DNA from: Planctomycetota bacterium
Lineage (GTDB): Bacteria; Planctomycetota; J058
NCBI GenBank assembly: GCA_003695705.1
Contig: RFHU01000012.1
Coordinates: 1 to 64,000, forward strand
DNA: 64,000 bases
Reading direction: 5' to 3'
The notes under the pieces are model-generated. The model had not been told where the DNA came from. It saw nothing but the letters and a program-made list of their open reading frames with translations, and ran no database searches. Position 1 is the first letter of the stretch, and each line of letters starts with the position of its first letter. Below, piece after piece: positions 17,633 to 28,600 of the stretch. The translations under genes and the position numbers were made by a program.

Positions 17633-18956
17633 CCGAGCCACGGCTGCGGTGCGTCGCCTGCGCGCGCGAAGCGGACGGCCTGTGGGCCACGGCCTGCGCC
17701 TGCGGCGAGCTGCTCGAGGTCGTGCAGCCACCCGCGAAGCTCTCCGGAGCGGAGCTGGCGGCGCGCTTCGCCGCGCGCCGCGCGGCGAAGCGCGGGCCGA
17801 CCGCAGCGGCGTCTGGCGCTACCGCGAGCTCATCGCGCCGCACCTTGCTCCCGAGGAGATGCTCGCCCGCGGCGAGGGGAACACGGGGCTCTACGCCTCG
17901 CGGCCCCTCGCCGAGTGGGTCGGGCTCTCCGGAGACTTGTGGATCAAGCACGAGGGAGAGAACCCGACCGCCTCCTTCAAGGATCGCGGCCTGTGCGTGG
18001 CCGTCAGCCTCGCGCGGCGGGCCGACTGCAGGGTGCTGGCCTGCGCCTCGACCGGGAATACCTCCAGCTCGCTGGCCTCCTACGCCGCCCTGGCGGGCTT
18101 GCCTTGTGTGGTCTTCGTCCCCGCCGGGAAGATCTCCACGGGCAAGCTCGCCCAGACGCTCGCCTACGGCGCCCGCGTGCTCGAGGTGGAGGGCTCCTTC
18201 GACGAGGCCATGCGCCTCGTCGAGGAGGCCGCCGAAGCCTTCGGCCTCGGACTCCTGAACTCGGTGAATCCTTGGCGCATCGAAGGCCAAAAGAGCATCG
18301 CCCTCGAACTCCTCGACGAGCTCGACTGGGAGGCGCCCGACTGGATCGTGCTCCCATCGGGGAACCTGGGGAACATTTCCGCGCTGGGCAAGGCCCTCCG
18401 CGAAGCCCACGCGGCGGGCCTCATCGACCGCCTGCCCCGCATCGCCGGGGTGCAGGCCGCCGGCGCCGCCCCCTTCGCGCGGCTGGTCGCCGCGCGCCGC
18501 GAGAACGCCGCCGCCGAACTGCTCCCCGAGCTCGCGCCCGAGACCCTCGCCACGGCGATCCGCATCGGAAAGCCCCGGAGCTGGCGCAAGGCCCTGCGAG
18601 AAGTCGAGGCGCTCGACGGCGAGGTCCTCGCCCTCCCCGACGAAGAATTGCTCGACGCCAAGGCGGCGATCGACGCCGCCGGCATCGGCTGCGAACCTGC
18701 GAGCGCGGCGGCGGTCGCCGGCGTGCGCCGCCTGGTGGCCGAGGGCAAGATCGAGCGCGGGGCGCGGGTGGCGAGCATCCTCACGGGGCACCTGCTCAAG
18801 GATCCCGACCTCACCGCCCGCCTGCACGACGGCTCCCTCCCCGGCGTCCCCGCGCCCCGGCCGAGGGCGCGACGCCGAGTGGCCTCGTCCCTCGACGCGC
18901 TGCGGGAAGCCCTCGCGGACCTGCTCGGAAGAGCACCGCCGCCCCCACTCCGCTAG
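17629..18956 (+). CDS. thrC: Threonine synthase, apparent frameshift near 17762-17800
   Basis: N-terminal CVACAREADGLWATACACGELLEVV starts at GTG 17629 (overlaps hom stop) in one frame; catalytic body ENPTASFKDRGLCVAVSLA...STGNTSSSLASYAALAG in another. Confidence 0.85.
17762..17794. repeat. 33-nt perfect inverted repeat (16-nt arms, single central base)
   Basis: CGCGCTTCGCCGCGCG-C-CGCGCGGCGAAGCGCG. Confidence 0.95.
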
Positions 18957-18965
18957 AACCGAGCT

Positions 18966-19724
18966 ATGGCCGATGCGCGCGAGCGGCGCTGGGAGCGGGC
19001 GGCGGCGGCGGGCGAGCCGGGTGCGGAGGGGCGGCTGCTCGCGGAGCGGGTGCGCCGCGGGAGGCTGTCCCCCCGCCGCCTCGAGCTCCTGGCCGTGCTT
19101 GGAGACCCTGCGGCGTGCGCCGCAAGGGGGGCTCCCGCGCCGCGAGCGCCGCGCGCCGAGTCCGAGCGCGTGATCGCCCTCCGCGAGGTCCTGGCGGAGA
19201 CCGCGGTGTGGTGTCGCGAACGGGCGACGGCGGCGGACCCCAAGGGCAGCCTGCGCAGCGACGCGCTCCGGACGGCTGCCTTCCATCCGCCCTGGGCGGA
19301 GGGGGTCGCGCGGCGGGCCCAGGCGGTCGCCGCGCTCTGCGCTCGACGCGCGCAAGCCCTGGGCTCCTCGGGGTGGCCGAGCCCCGCCCCGCGCGCCCAC
19401 GGGCTCGGAGGCGGGCGCTTGCTCTGCTTCGACCCCGACGCGACCCTCTCGGACGGCGCGGCCGAGGAGGCGAGCGAGGGCTTCTTCGACGCCGACAACC
19501 TGCCCCCCTGGGACACATGGCTCGCCTACGCCGTGGACGGGGTCCCGCCGGGGAGCTGGCAGTCCTTCGGCTCCTACCTCGTGTGCTACGTGCCGCCCGC
19601 GCTCCTCGGCCCGGCACGCCGCGGCGTGGAGGCGAATCCGGAGGGCAGCCTCTGCTGGGCCGACGACCTGCGAGGCCCCTTCGCCCGGGCGCTCCGCGCG
19701 GCGGGCTTCCTCGCGGTCGGCTGA
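18966..19724 (+). CDS. Hypothetical protein
   Basis: ATG 18966, 252 aa, ordinary composition (FDPDATLSDGAAEEASEGFFDADNLPPWDTWLAYAVDGVPPGSWQSFGSYLVCYVP). Confidence 0.7.
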   Translation: MADARERRWERAAAAGEPGAEGRLLAERVRRGRLSPRRLELLAVLGDPAACAARGAPAPRAPRAESERVIALREVLAETAVWCRERATAADPKGSLRSDALRTAAFHPPWAEGVARRAQAVAALCARRAQALGSSGWPSPAPRAHGLGGGRLLCFDPDATLSDGAAEEASEGFFDADNLPPWDTWLAYAVDGVPPGSWQSFGSYLVCYVPPALLGPARRGVEANPEGSLCWADDLRGPFARALRAAGFLAVG

Positions 19725-19802
19725 GGAGCGGCGCCTCCTCCGGCCTGCCTTCCTGGAGCGCCGACGAGCGCCTCCCGCCGAGGGCAGAAGGGGTGGCCGC
19801 TG

Positions 19803-21197
19803 TCACTCGCCGAGCGCGCGCTCCTCGACGAAGCGCCGATGGAGGGCGAGAACCGCGGCACGCGCGTCGCAGGCGGCCACGATCACCGAGATCGTCCGCT
19901 CCGAGGCGGTCTGGGCGATGGACTCCACGTTGATCCCTTCGCCGGCCAGGCACTCGAAGACCGTGGCCGCGAAGCCGATCTTTCCGCGCATGCTGGAGCC
20001 GATGAGCGAAACGGCGGCGAGCGCGTCGCGAACGGTCGCGCTGTGACCGTTCGCGCGGGCGGCCAGGACCCCCTCGACGGCCTCCCGATCGGCGGCCTTG
20101 ATCGCCAGGGTGACCTCGCCGGCCGGAGAGGCCTCGGTGAGGAGAAGGGGAACCACGCCCGTGCGGGCGAGTTCTTCGAGGATCTGCGCGAGCAAGGCCA
20201 GGACCCTCCCCGGGCTGGGAGCGGGGGCGAGGGGGAGGCCCGCGTGGTGGGTCACTACGGTGGCTTCCTCGGGGACGAGGTCGATCATCACGACGTCCGG
20301 CACGCAGCTGATCGCCAGGTGCGAGGTGGGGACCTCGCCAATGACCGAGGGGGCCGTGTCCTCGAGGAAGGAGCGGATCTCGATGGAGATCCCCGCGTGC
20401 CGGGCCGGGTGAAGCGCCTTGAGGGCGATGGCCGGCAGGCCGTAGTGGGCGAGTTCGAGGGCGTCGAGGTAGTGGAGGCGCTCGATCACTTGCGGGCGCG
20501 CGACCACCCGCGGGTCGCCGGTGAGCAGGCCCGGAGTGTCCTTCCAGAGCACGGCGGGGCCGCCAAGCACCGAGGCGAGGTAGGTGGCCGTGGTGTCGGA
20601 GCCGCCGCGACCGAGGGTCGTGAGCCGACCGTCGGGGTCGCGACCGACGAAGCCGGCGACCACGTAGACGACCTCCTCGTCGGGGCGGAGGGCGGCGCGG
20701 ACCGCCTCGCGGCTCTGCGCGAGGATGCGTGCATCGCCAGCCTCGGCGGTGGTGAGGATGCCGGCCTCCTCGGCCACCAGGACGCGCGCGGGGACCCCGG
20801 CCGCTTCGAGGTGGGCCGCGGCGAGGAGGACCGAGAAGCGTTCGCCAAAGGAAACGATGCGGTCGCGGGTCGAAGAGGGCACCTCACCGAGGGCGGCCAC
20901 GCCGTCAAGCAAGCGCGCCAGTTCGGCGAAGCGCGCGTCGAGAGCGCGCGCGGCCTCTGTGCGCGCCGAGGGGGCAAGCTCCGCCAGGACATCGTCGTGG
21001 CGACGGCGCAGCGCGTCCAGCGGAGGGGCGACGCCGCCGCGCGCGCGCTCGAGCAGCGCGATCAGCTCGTCGGTGACGCCTTTGAGGGCGGAGAGGACGA
21101 TGACCAGCGGGCGTTCCTCGGGGCGGACGCGCTCGATCATGCGCAGGACGCCGGCCCGGCTCTGCAGGCAGGAGCCTCCGAACTTCATCACCTTCAT
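19803..21197 (-). CDS. lysC: Aspartate kinase (lysine-sensitive type)
   Basis: MKVMKFGGSCLQSRAGVLRMIERV; FVGRDPDGRLTTLGRGGSDTTATYLASVLGG; C-terminal ACT-like GSSMRGKIGFAATVFECLAGEGINVESIAQTASERTISVIV. Confidence 0.95.
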   Translation of the reverse strand: MKVMKFGGSCLQSRAGVLRMIERVRPEERPLVIVLSALKGVTDELIALLERARGGVAPPLDALRRRHDDVLAELAPSARTEAARALDARFAELARLLDGVAALGEVPSSTRDRIVSFGERFSVLLAAAHLEAAGVPARVLVAEEAGILTTAEAGDARILAQSREAVRAALRPDEEVVYVVAGFVGRDPDGRLTTLGRGGSDTTATYLASVLGGPAVLWKDTPGLLTGDPRVVARPQVIERLHYLDALELAHYGLPAIALKALHPARHAGISIEIRSFLEDTAPSVIGEVPTSHLAISCVPDVVMIDLVPEEATVVTHHAGLPLAPAPSPGRVLALLAQILEELARTGVVPLLLTEASPAGEVTLAIKAADREAVEGVLAARANGHSATVRDALAAVSLIGSSMRGKIGFAATVFECLAGEGINVESIAQTASERTISVIVAACDARAAVLALHRRFVEERALGE

Positions 21198-21295
21198 GCA
21201 GGCGCGAGGCTAGCACGCGGCCGCCCGTCGCCGGGGGGCCTGGCGAAGCGCGGGGCGTCGGCGACAATCCCACCTCCCCTGTTCCCGGAGGCTCC

Positions 21296-22357
21296 ATGCA
21301 CACTTCGCGCCTGGCCGCGTTCCTCCTCGCGCCCCTCCTCGCGGCGACCGCTGCCGCGCAGACCCAGCCCGCGGGCGACCTCGCCTGGCGCCTGCAGGCC
21401 GGGGACACCTTCTCCTACGTCTTCCGCTGGGACTTCGTGCAGACCGAATCCCTGGGTCCCCAGATGGTCCTGCGCGACGTAAAGCTCGAGGTCGAGTACG
21501 TCCTCGAGCAGAAGGTCCTGGAGGTGGACGGCGAGGGGCGCGCGCGCATCGAGGCGACGGTTCGCGCGCTGAAGGCGGCGGTGGACCCGAAGATGATGGG
21601 CATGCCCATGGGGAAGATGAGCTTCGACTCGGCGCAAGAGGACGCCCCGAACAACTTCCTTCGCGCCCTGCGCGAGGCGGTCGGCAAGAGCTTCCGCTTC
21701 TCCCTTGCCCGGGACGGCGCCGTGACGGACGTGAGCGGAGGACAGGCCATTCGCGACGCGGTCACCGAGGTGGCCCGCCGCCAGACCGAGGAACTCAAGA
21801 AACGCCTCGGCGGGGGAGGAGGCGGCATGGGCGGCATGATGGGGCCCGACCTCATCGGCACCCTGGCGGCGCGCATCTCGGTCGCCTTCGACGACCAGAC
21901 CCTGGCCTCCACCCTGAACGTGGTGAACCACGTGCTCCCCCCGGACGGGGCGGCGGAGGAGGGTGCGAGCTGGACCCACGAGGTGGCCGAGCGGCTCCCG
22001 CAGCTCGGTGCGCTGCGCTTCGTGGGCAAGTACACCCGTGGACCCGGCGAGGGCGACGCGGCGCGCATCGCCTTCCGCCCCGAGGGGAAGGTCGAGCTGG
22101 AGAAGGCTGCCCCGGGCGGAGGCGACGGCTTTCAGGAGCAAGCAAAGGCGGGGCTGGCGGCCATGGAGGTGACCCACACCCGCATCCGCGGCGAGGCCTT
22201 CTTCGCCGCGGGCCGCCTGCGCTCCTCCAAGGTGGAACAGCGCATCGACGCCGTGGCGGACATCCCCCCGGACAGCCCCATGGCGGGCATGGCCAAGCCG
22301 GGGGAGAAGATCGCGGCCCGCTTCGAGCTGACCCTCACTTACCGTCAGGCCAATTAG
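21296..22357 (+). CDS. Secreted DUF6263-like protein
   Basis: Signal peptide; LAWRLQAGDTFSYVFRWDFVQTES...; ATG 21296 after a purine-rich stretch. Confidence 0.65.
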   Translation: MHTSRLAAFLLAPLLAATAAAQTQPAGDLAWRLQAGDTFSYVFRWDFVQTESLGPQMVLRDVKLEVEYVLEQKVLEVDGEGRARIEATVRALKAAVDPKMMGMPMGKMSFDSAQEDAPNNFLRALREAVGKSFRFSLARDGAVTDVSGGQAIRDAVTEVARRQTEELKKRLGGGGGGMGGMMGPDLIGTLAARISVAFDDQTLASTLNVVNHVLPPDGAAEEGASWTHEVAERLPQLGALRFVGKYTRGPGEGDAARIAFRPEGKVELEKAAPGGGDGFQEQAKAGLAAMEVTHTRIRGEAFFAAGRLRSSKVEQRIDAVADIPPDSPMAGMAKPGEKIAARFELTLTYRQAN

Positions 22358-22371
22358 TTCTTCTACCCCTT

Positions 22372-22453
22372 CGGTCCGACAGGAATCGGACCGGGATTGT
22401 CAGGTATTCGTTCGGACCGGCGTTCGGTTGATCTTCGGATCCCGTTCGAGTAA
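22372..22453 (+). promoter_or_regulatory. Candidate LexA operator/promoter region upstream of lexA
   Basis: CGGTCCGA-CAGGAA-TCGGACCG inverted repeat (22372-22393), third half-site TCGGACCG at 22412-22419, and a run of GTTCG/TTCGG motifs up to about 22450. Confidence 0.5.
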
Positions 22454-22480
22454 CGTCCCCCAAACAAAAGGGGGACCCGC

Positions 22481-23167
22481 GTGAACCTGACCGCCCGTCA
22501 GCACCAGATCGTCAAGTTCATCTGGAAGTACCGCAAGCGCAACGGACTGGCGCCGACGCTGGCGGAGATCGCAGGGGAACTGGGCATCTCCAAGGTGACG
22601 GTGCACGAGCACATCGCCCAACTGGAGAAGAAGGGCGCCCTCGAGAAGGAACCCTTCCTCTCGCGTTCCACCCGCCTCACTCGCCGCATGGTCCGCGAAC
22701 TGGAGAAGACCCTCGTCGAGCAGTCCCGCTACGTGGGGCTCGAAGAGCCCCAGATCGAGCTTCCGCCCCGCGACGGCAACGGCGCAGGGGCCGCCCAGCT
22801 TCCGCTCCTCGGGGAGATCGCCGCCGGCGCGCCCCTCGAGGCCATCGAGGAGTCCGAGCTCGTCGACGTCACCGATCTCTGCCAGTTCGGACGCGCGAAC
22901 TACCTCCTCCGGGTCCGCGGCGACAGCATGATCGAGGACGGAATTCTGCCGGGCGACTACGTCCTCATCGAGAAGCGGAACAACGCCCGCGACGGGGAGA
23001 CCGTGGTCGCCGTCTTGGAGAACAACGAGGCCACCCTCAAGCGCTTCTACCGACTCAAGGACCAGAAGCGCTTCAAGCTGCAGCCCGCCAACGCGGCCCT
23101 CGAGCCCATCACCGTGGACAAGGTGGAGATCCGCGGGGTGGTGGTGGGCGTCGTCCGCGGCTACTGA
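22481..23167 (+). CDS. lexA: LexA repressor
   Basis: N-term LTARQHQIVKFIWKYRKRNGLAPTLAEIAGELGIS; cleavage-site context EIAAGAPLEA; catalytic Ser in RGDSMIEDGILPGDYV; Lys in NNEATLKRFYR; GTG start. Confidence 0.95.
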   Translation: MNLTARQHQIVKFIWKYRKRNGLAPTLAEIAGELGISKVTVHEHIAQLEKKGALEKEPFLSRSTRLTRRMVRELEKTLVEQSRYVGLEEPQIELPPRDGNGAGAAQLPLLGEIAAGAPLEAIEESELVDVTDLCQFGRANYLLRVRGDSMIEDGILPGDYVLIEKRNNARDGETVVAVLENNEATLKRFYRLKDQKRFKLQPANAALEPITVDKVEIRGVVVGVVRGY

Positions 23168-23227
23168 GCCACGGGGCTCGCCCCAGCGCGCGGCGCACCG
23201 CACTCGCGCCCGGCGCTTCCTTCCCGA

Positions 23228-23256
23228 TTGACACCCCCCGAAGGCGGGCGTATGCT
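23228..23256 (+). promoter_or_regulatory. Sigma70-type promoter of tRNA-Pro
   Basis: TTGACA (23228-23233), 17-nt spacer, TATGCT (23251-23256), 11 nt before the tRNA 5' end. Confidence 0.85.
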
Positions 23257-23266
23257 CCGCTCCACA

Positions 23267-23340
23267 CGGGGCGTGGCTCAGCCTGGTAGAGCGCTACGTT
23301 CGGGACGTAGAGGCCGCTGGTTCAAATCCAGTCGCCCCGA
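23267..23340 (+). tRNA. tRNA-Pro (anticodon CGG), CCA not encoded
   Basis: Acceptor CGGGGCG/CGCCCCG, anticodon arm CTACG-TTCGGGA-CGTAG, T arm CTGGTTCAAATCCAG. Confidence 0.97.
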
Positions 23341-23495
23341 TGCAAGCGGAGGGACGGCCGTTCGACCGGCAGGTTGAGCGGCCGCTTTCGTAGCCACGCA
23401 CCGCGACATCCGCGGACCGGGAGCCGCGCACGTCCTGCGGTTGCGCGCCAGACAGCCCACCCCTAAGCTTTGCCCCGAAGAAGGGGACCCCCGGA

Positions 23496-25601
23496 GTGTC
23501 CGACGAACCGACCGAGGCGATCGCCGCCAGCACCCTGCTGGCGGTGGAGAACAAGCGGCGTCGGGAGCGCGACGCCCTCCTCGGACGCCAGCTCGGCGAC
23601 ACCCGCATCGAGGAATTCCTCGGGCGCGGCGGAATGGCCACCGTCTACCTCGGCCGGCAGGTGCAACTCGACCGACAGGTCGCGGTCAAGGTCCTCAGCC
23701 CCAAGCTGACGCAGGACCAGAAACAGGTCGAGCAATTCCTCCGCGAGGCCCGTACCCTCGCCAAGCTCGAGCACCCGAACATCGTCACCGTCTACGGCGT
23801 GGGCCAGGAGGCGGGGGTCAACTACTTGATCCTCCAACTCATCCGCGGCGGCAGCCTGCGCGATCGCTTGCGCGAGAAGGGGCGCTTCTCCGCCGAGGAA
23901 GCCACCGACGTCATCCGGCAGGTGGCGCAAGGACTGCGAGCGGCCCACGCCCAGGGCATCGTTCATCGGGACATCAAGCCGGACAACATTCTGGTCGGCG
24001 ACGGCCCGACCTACAAACTCACCGATTTCGGCCTCGCGCTCATGGTGCGCGACCAGACCTTCAGCGAAGGGAAGATCGTCGGCACGCCCCACTACATCTC
24101 CCCCGAACAAGTCGACGCGCAGGAAGTCGATGCCCGAACCGACATCTACTCGCTGGGCGCGACCTTCTACCACCTGCTCACGGGCGCACCGCCCTTTCGA
24201 GGGGCTTCCACCATCGACCTGCTGATGAAGCACGTCAGCGAGCCCCTCGTGCCTCCGCACGAGCGCGAGGCAGAGGTGCCCGCGGCCCTCTCGCAGGTGG
24301 TGTGCCGCATGATGGCCAAGGCGCCGGCCGAGCGCTACCCGAACCTAGACGCCCTCATCGCGGACCTCGAGGCCCCCTCGCGCGAGCCCCCCGCGCCACC
24401 GCCCGCTTCGGCGAGCGTCCACCACCAGCCCACCCAGCTCCTCACGGGCACCCTCGAGCCCCTGCAGACCCTCTCGCGGCCTCTCAAGCCCCGGCGGTCG
24501 CCCCTCCTGCAGGTGGGATTCCTCCTCTTGCTGACCGCCCTTGGCGGACTGGCGAGCACCTACCGGACCCAACTCGAGCGGGTGATCTCCGACCTCGGCC
24601 TGCTCCGCTCCGCCAGAGGCCAGGAACGCGCAGACGACCTGGCCGTCTTCGAAGAAACCCTGCGCGACCTACCCCCGGCGGAGGCGCGCGCCCGCTACGA
24701 AGCCCTGGCGGACGCGCGGCCGGATCTGCGCGAGGCCATCGCCGCGCGCCTCGCCGCCCTTGGACAGCGCGCCATGAGCGCGCGGGAGCGCGCCCTCGCC
24801 GCCCGCCTCGCCGAGGCCAAGGGTCTGCGCGCCCAGCGGGCCCTCGGGCCAGCCCTCGACCTCCTGAACGAGACCTTGGCCGCGGTCGAGGACGAACTCG
24901 CGGGCGATCCTCCCGCGCAAGGGCTCCTCGCCAAGCTGCGTGCGCTGCGCAGCAAAATCCGCGACGAGCTGAGCAAGCTGGGACTGGCCTGGGTTCCGCG
25001 CCAGGCGCACGCCGTCCTCGGAGAGGGAGAACGCTCCCGCACGCTCGAAGACGTGGGGGGGTTCTACATCGGCCTGCGCGAGGTGACCTGCGCCGAATAC
25101 GCCGCCTTCCTCGCCCGCAACGACGAGGCTCCGACTCCCCTCGGTTGGTCCGCACGCTCGCCCGCGACCGACGAGGAAGAACTGCCCGTGGGCGGCGTTT
25201 CCGCAGCCGAGGCCCTCGCCTACGCCCGTTCCCTCGGCTTCCGCCTCCCCACGCCCGACGAGTGGGAACTCGCCGCGCGGGGAAGGGAGGGGCAGACCTG
25301 GCCTTGGGGCAACGAACCGCGAGAGGACGCCTGCAACTGGAGCCGAGGACGCCGGGGTACCCCCAAACCGCCGGGCAGCTTCCCGCAAGACCGAAGCCCC
25401 TTCGGCTGCCTGGACATGGCCGGCAACCTCTCCGAGCTCGTGGCGAACGAGGACGGCGTCCAGGTTCGCGGCGGGAGCTACGCAACCCCTAGGCTCGACA
25501 ACGCCCGCCCCGCCTTCTTCGTCCCCGTGCCGAAGACCCTCCGGCACCCCGCGGTCGGCTTCCGACTGGCCACGACCAAGATCCCCGCGAGGCCTCGGTG
25601 A
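23496..25601 (+). CDS. Ser/Thr protein kinase with TM segment and C-terminal SUMF1/FGE-sulfatase-like domain
   Basis: VAVKVL, HRDIKPDN, DFGLALM; C-term GFYIGLREVTCAEYAAFL...LPTPDEWELAARG...GNLSELV...RGGSY...GFRLA; GTG start. Confidence 0.92.
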   Translation: MSDEPTEAIAASTLLAVENKRRRERDALLGRQLGDTRIEEFLGRGGMATVYLGRQVQLDRQVAVKVLSPKLTQDQKQVEQFLREARTLAKLEHPNIVTVYGVGQEAGVNYLILQLIRGGSLRDRLREKGRFSAEEATDVIRQVAQGLRAAHAQGIVHRDIKPDNILVGDGPTYKLTDFGLALMVRDQTFSEGKIVGTPHYISPEQVDAQEVDARTDIYSLGATFYHLLTGAPPFRGASTIDLLMKHVSEPLVPPHEREAEVPAALSQVVCRMMAKAPAERYPNLDALIADLEAPSREPPAPPPASASVHHQPTQLLTGTLEPLQTLSRPLKPRRSPLLQVGFLLLLTALGGLASTYRTQLERVISDLGLLRSARGQERADDLAVFEETLRDLPPAEARARYEALADARPDLREAIAARLAALGQRAMSARERALAARLAEAKGLRAQRALGPALDLLNETLAAVEDELAGDPPAQGLLAKLRALRSKIRDELSKLGLAWVPRQAHAVLGEGERSRTLEDVGGFYIGLREVTCAEYAAFLARNDEAPTPLGWSARSPATDEEELPVGGVSAAEALAYARSLGFRLPTPDEWELAARGREGQTWPWGNEPREDACNWSRGRRGTPKPPGSFPQDRSPFGCLDMAGNLSELVANEDGVQVRGGSYATPRLDNARPAFFVPVPKTLRHPAVGFRLATTKIPARPR

Positions 25602-28600
25602 GCGGCGAACGCACGAGTCGACGGACCGGACGCCCGGCGCAGTCCTCCTCCGCACGAGGCAGCACCAGCGGCGACGGCCGGGTCGTCGCTGGCCCGCCCG
25701 AGTTGTCGGGAGCCTGGACGCCGGACGCCTGCCTCGAGGTCCTGCGGCGCGTCCTCGAGCGCCGCGCCGTCTGCTACCTGTTGGTCACCGACGGGAAGAG
25801 CGAGAAGTGCCTCTACTTCCCCTTCGGGGGTCTGCGCCTCACCTCCCTCGGCGCGCGGCGCGGAGTTCCGCTGCGCTGGCTGATGAGCAAACACCCGTCC
25901 TGCACGCCCGAGCTCGCCCGCCAGCTCGAGAAGGTGACCGTGGGTTCGGGAGAGCGCGCGAGCCTCGAAGACTCCCTCAGCGGACCCCTGCGGGAGATTG
26001 CGCAGGTCTGCTCCAAGCGCATCGTCCGCGACGAGCTGCTGGACCTCGTGGTCTGGGACGGCGCCGAGTACGAATTCCACGCCAGCAACCCACCTCCGGT
26101 CATTTTCGAGCCCGAGTACGAGGCGGTGAAGCTCTCCCTCGGAGTGAAGGATCTGCTCAGCGAGGTTCGCCAGGCGGTCCCGCGGTGGAAGAAGCTCCGC
26201 CGCGCCTTGGGGTCGCCCTCGCGGACGCGGGTCACCCTCCGCTCCGGATCCCCCTCCGGACATCTCGAGCGCGCGCTGCTCGGCAGCCTGCGCGAAGCGG
26301 GCGGCGAGGGGAGGACCCTCGATGAGCTCGTGCTGCGCGGACGGCGGGCGGGCGCCACGGCCCTGGAGGTGTGCGAGCGGGTGGCCGAACTCTCCGAGCG
26401 GGGAACGCTTCGCGTCGAGCCGAACGCCAAGCCCCGTCCGCGGTCCAAGGAACTCCTGCGCCGCGAGGCGGACGAGCTCGAGGCGGCCATCGAGCTCATG
26501 ATCAACAAGCTCGCCGCGCACCGCCGCATCGCCAACCTCTTCCGTCAGGCCGGCGACACGGCGCGCGCGAGCGAGCACCTGCAGCAAGTGGGCCTCGAAC
26601 TCGAACGCCGCGACGACGCGGAAGGCGCCATCGAGGTCTACCGAGAGATCGTGGCCATGAACCCGCAGGCCTTCGCCGCGCGGGAGCACATCGCCCTCAT
26701 GCTGGAGCGCCTTGGGCGAACCGCCGACGCCGTGCGCGAATGGTTCGCCCTCGCCCGGCAGTTCGCCTCCTTCGGCTTGTTCAACCGCGCCAAGGACCGC
26801 CTCCGGAAGGCGATCCGCCTCGACCGCAGGAACCCCGACCTGCGGCGCTTCCTCATCGACGCGCTCCAGGCCCTCGGCCAGCGACGGGAGGCCGCCCAGG
26901 AATACCGCCGCCTGGCCGAGCTCTACACCGCCGAGGGACGCGAGGACGAGGCCCTGACCTGCCTGCAGCAGGTCGCCGAGCTCGACAGCGCGGACGTCGA
27001 GGCGCGCGAGGCCTTGCGCCGCGCGGCGAGCGCGCGGGGCGCAGGGAGCAAGGCGAAGGCGCTCCTCGCCCTCGCCGTGTCCGCGCTGGTCCTGGCCGGC
27101 GGAGCGTTCTGGATCCACGGCCACTACCGCATGCTCCAGGCCCTCGCGCGCGCTCGCGAGGAGGCCCTGCAGGCCGCCCAGCAGGAGCGCTTCGCCGAGG
27201 CCCGACGTGCCCTCGACGACTTCCAGGCCCGGTTCGGAGTCTCCGACGACCGCCTCGCCGGAACCCGCGACGGCATCCGGGCCCTCGAGAACCTCGCCGC
27301 GCGCAAGCGCTTCGCCCGAGCCCAGGCCCTGGAAGAAAAGCGGGAGGTACGGGCGGCGATGGATGCCTACCGCGCGGTCCGTCGCCAAGCGCCCGACTCC
27401 AAGTGGGCCCGCCGGGCGGAAGAGCGACTCGCGGCCATCGAGAAGCTCGCGCGCAAGGCCGAACGCGCCGCCCAAGCCGTGGCCGCGCTCATCGAGGTTG
27501 GCGGGCGCGAGCAGGAAGCGGCCAAGCAGGGCTTCGAGCTCATGCGCACCTACTCTTGGACCGCCGCGGCGCGGGCCACGACGGTGCCCCTCCTCGTGGA
27601 GACCGAACCGCCCGGCGCGAGTGTGGAGGTCGAAGGGGAGCCGCAGCGCGGGGTCACGCCCTGCTTCGCCTGGCTCCCCGGGCCCGACCCGCTGCGCATC
27701 ACGTGCCGCCGCGACGGCTACGAACCCACCTCCGCGGTGGTCGACCCCGCGGGCATCGTGCCCCCCCGCTGGCCCTTGCGCCTCCAACTGCAACGCAAGC
27801 TCCGCTGGCGCCAGACCACGGAGGGGCCGCTCGTCCAAGCACCCGGTGTGGCGGACGACGGGAGCATCGTGCTCGCCGGCAGCGACTACCGCCTCTACGG
27901 CCTCGACCCCACCGGAGCGCTTCGCTGGAGCCGGCTGTTGGGCCTGTTCGTCGAAACCACCGGACCCCCGGTGCTCGCCGGACGGACCGCCGTCGTCGTA
28001 CTGGACGGCCGAGAAGTGGTCGCCTTCGACGTCGACACGGGTCGCCGCCGCTGGCGGAACCGCCGCGAAGGACCCGAACTGCACGCCGTCGGAGCGCTCT
28101 CGACTTCCCTGCTCCTCGTTGCCGCTCGCGCGCGTGTGGACGCCTTCGACCCGGTGCGGGGTCGCCTGCGCTGGAGCCGCCGCCTTCCCGGAAGCCTGGC
28201 CGGGCCCTTGACCGTCGATCCGCCGCGGCGGCGCGCCGTGGGCGCAACGACGGGGGGGTTGTTGGTCATCGTCGACGAAGCGGGCAAGGTCTACGGCCTC
28301 AAGGTCCCGGGCCGGCCGGTGGGCCGGGCCGTGCCCGGCCCCACCGGCTGCCTCGTGGCCACCGACGACGGCAAGCTCCACTTGGTGTGGCGCACGGTCC
28401 GCTGGTCCCGGGTCCTCGGCGAAGCGCCCGGCGCGACGCCACTCTGGGCTGGAGATCGGATCTACGTGCCCGTGGAGGACACCCTGCTCTGCCTCTCCGC
28501 GGCCGACGGCGAACCCATCTGGTCGCGGCGCTTTTCGGCCAAACTCTCGACGCCGGCCTTCCGCGAGGGAAGGCTCTACGTGAGCACCCGCGACGGCCGC

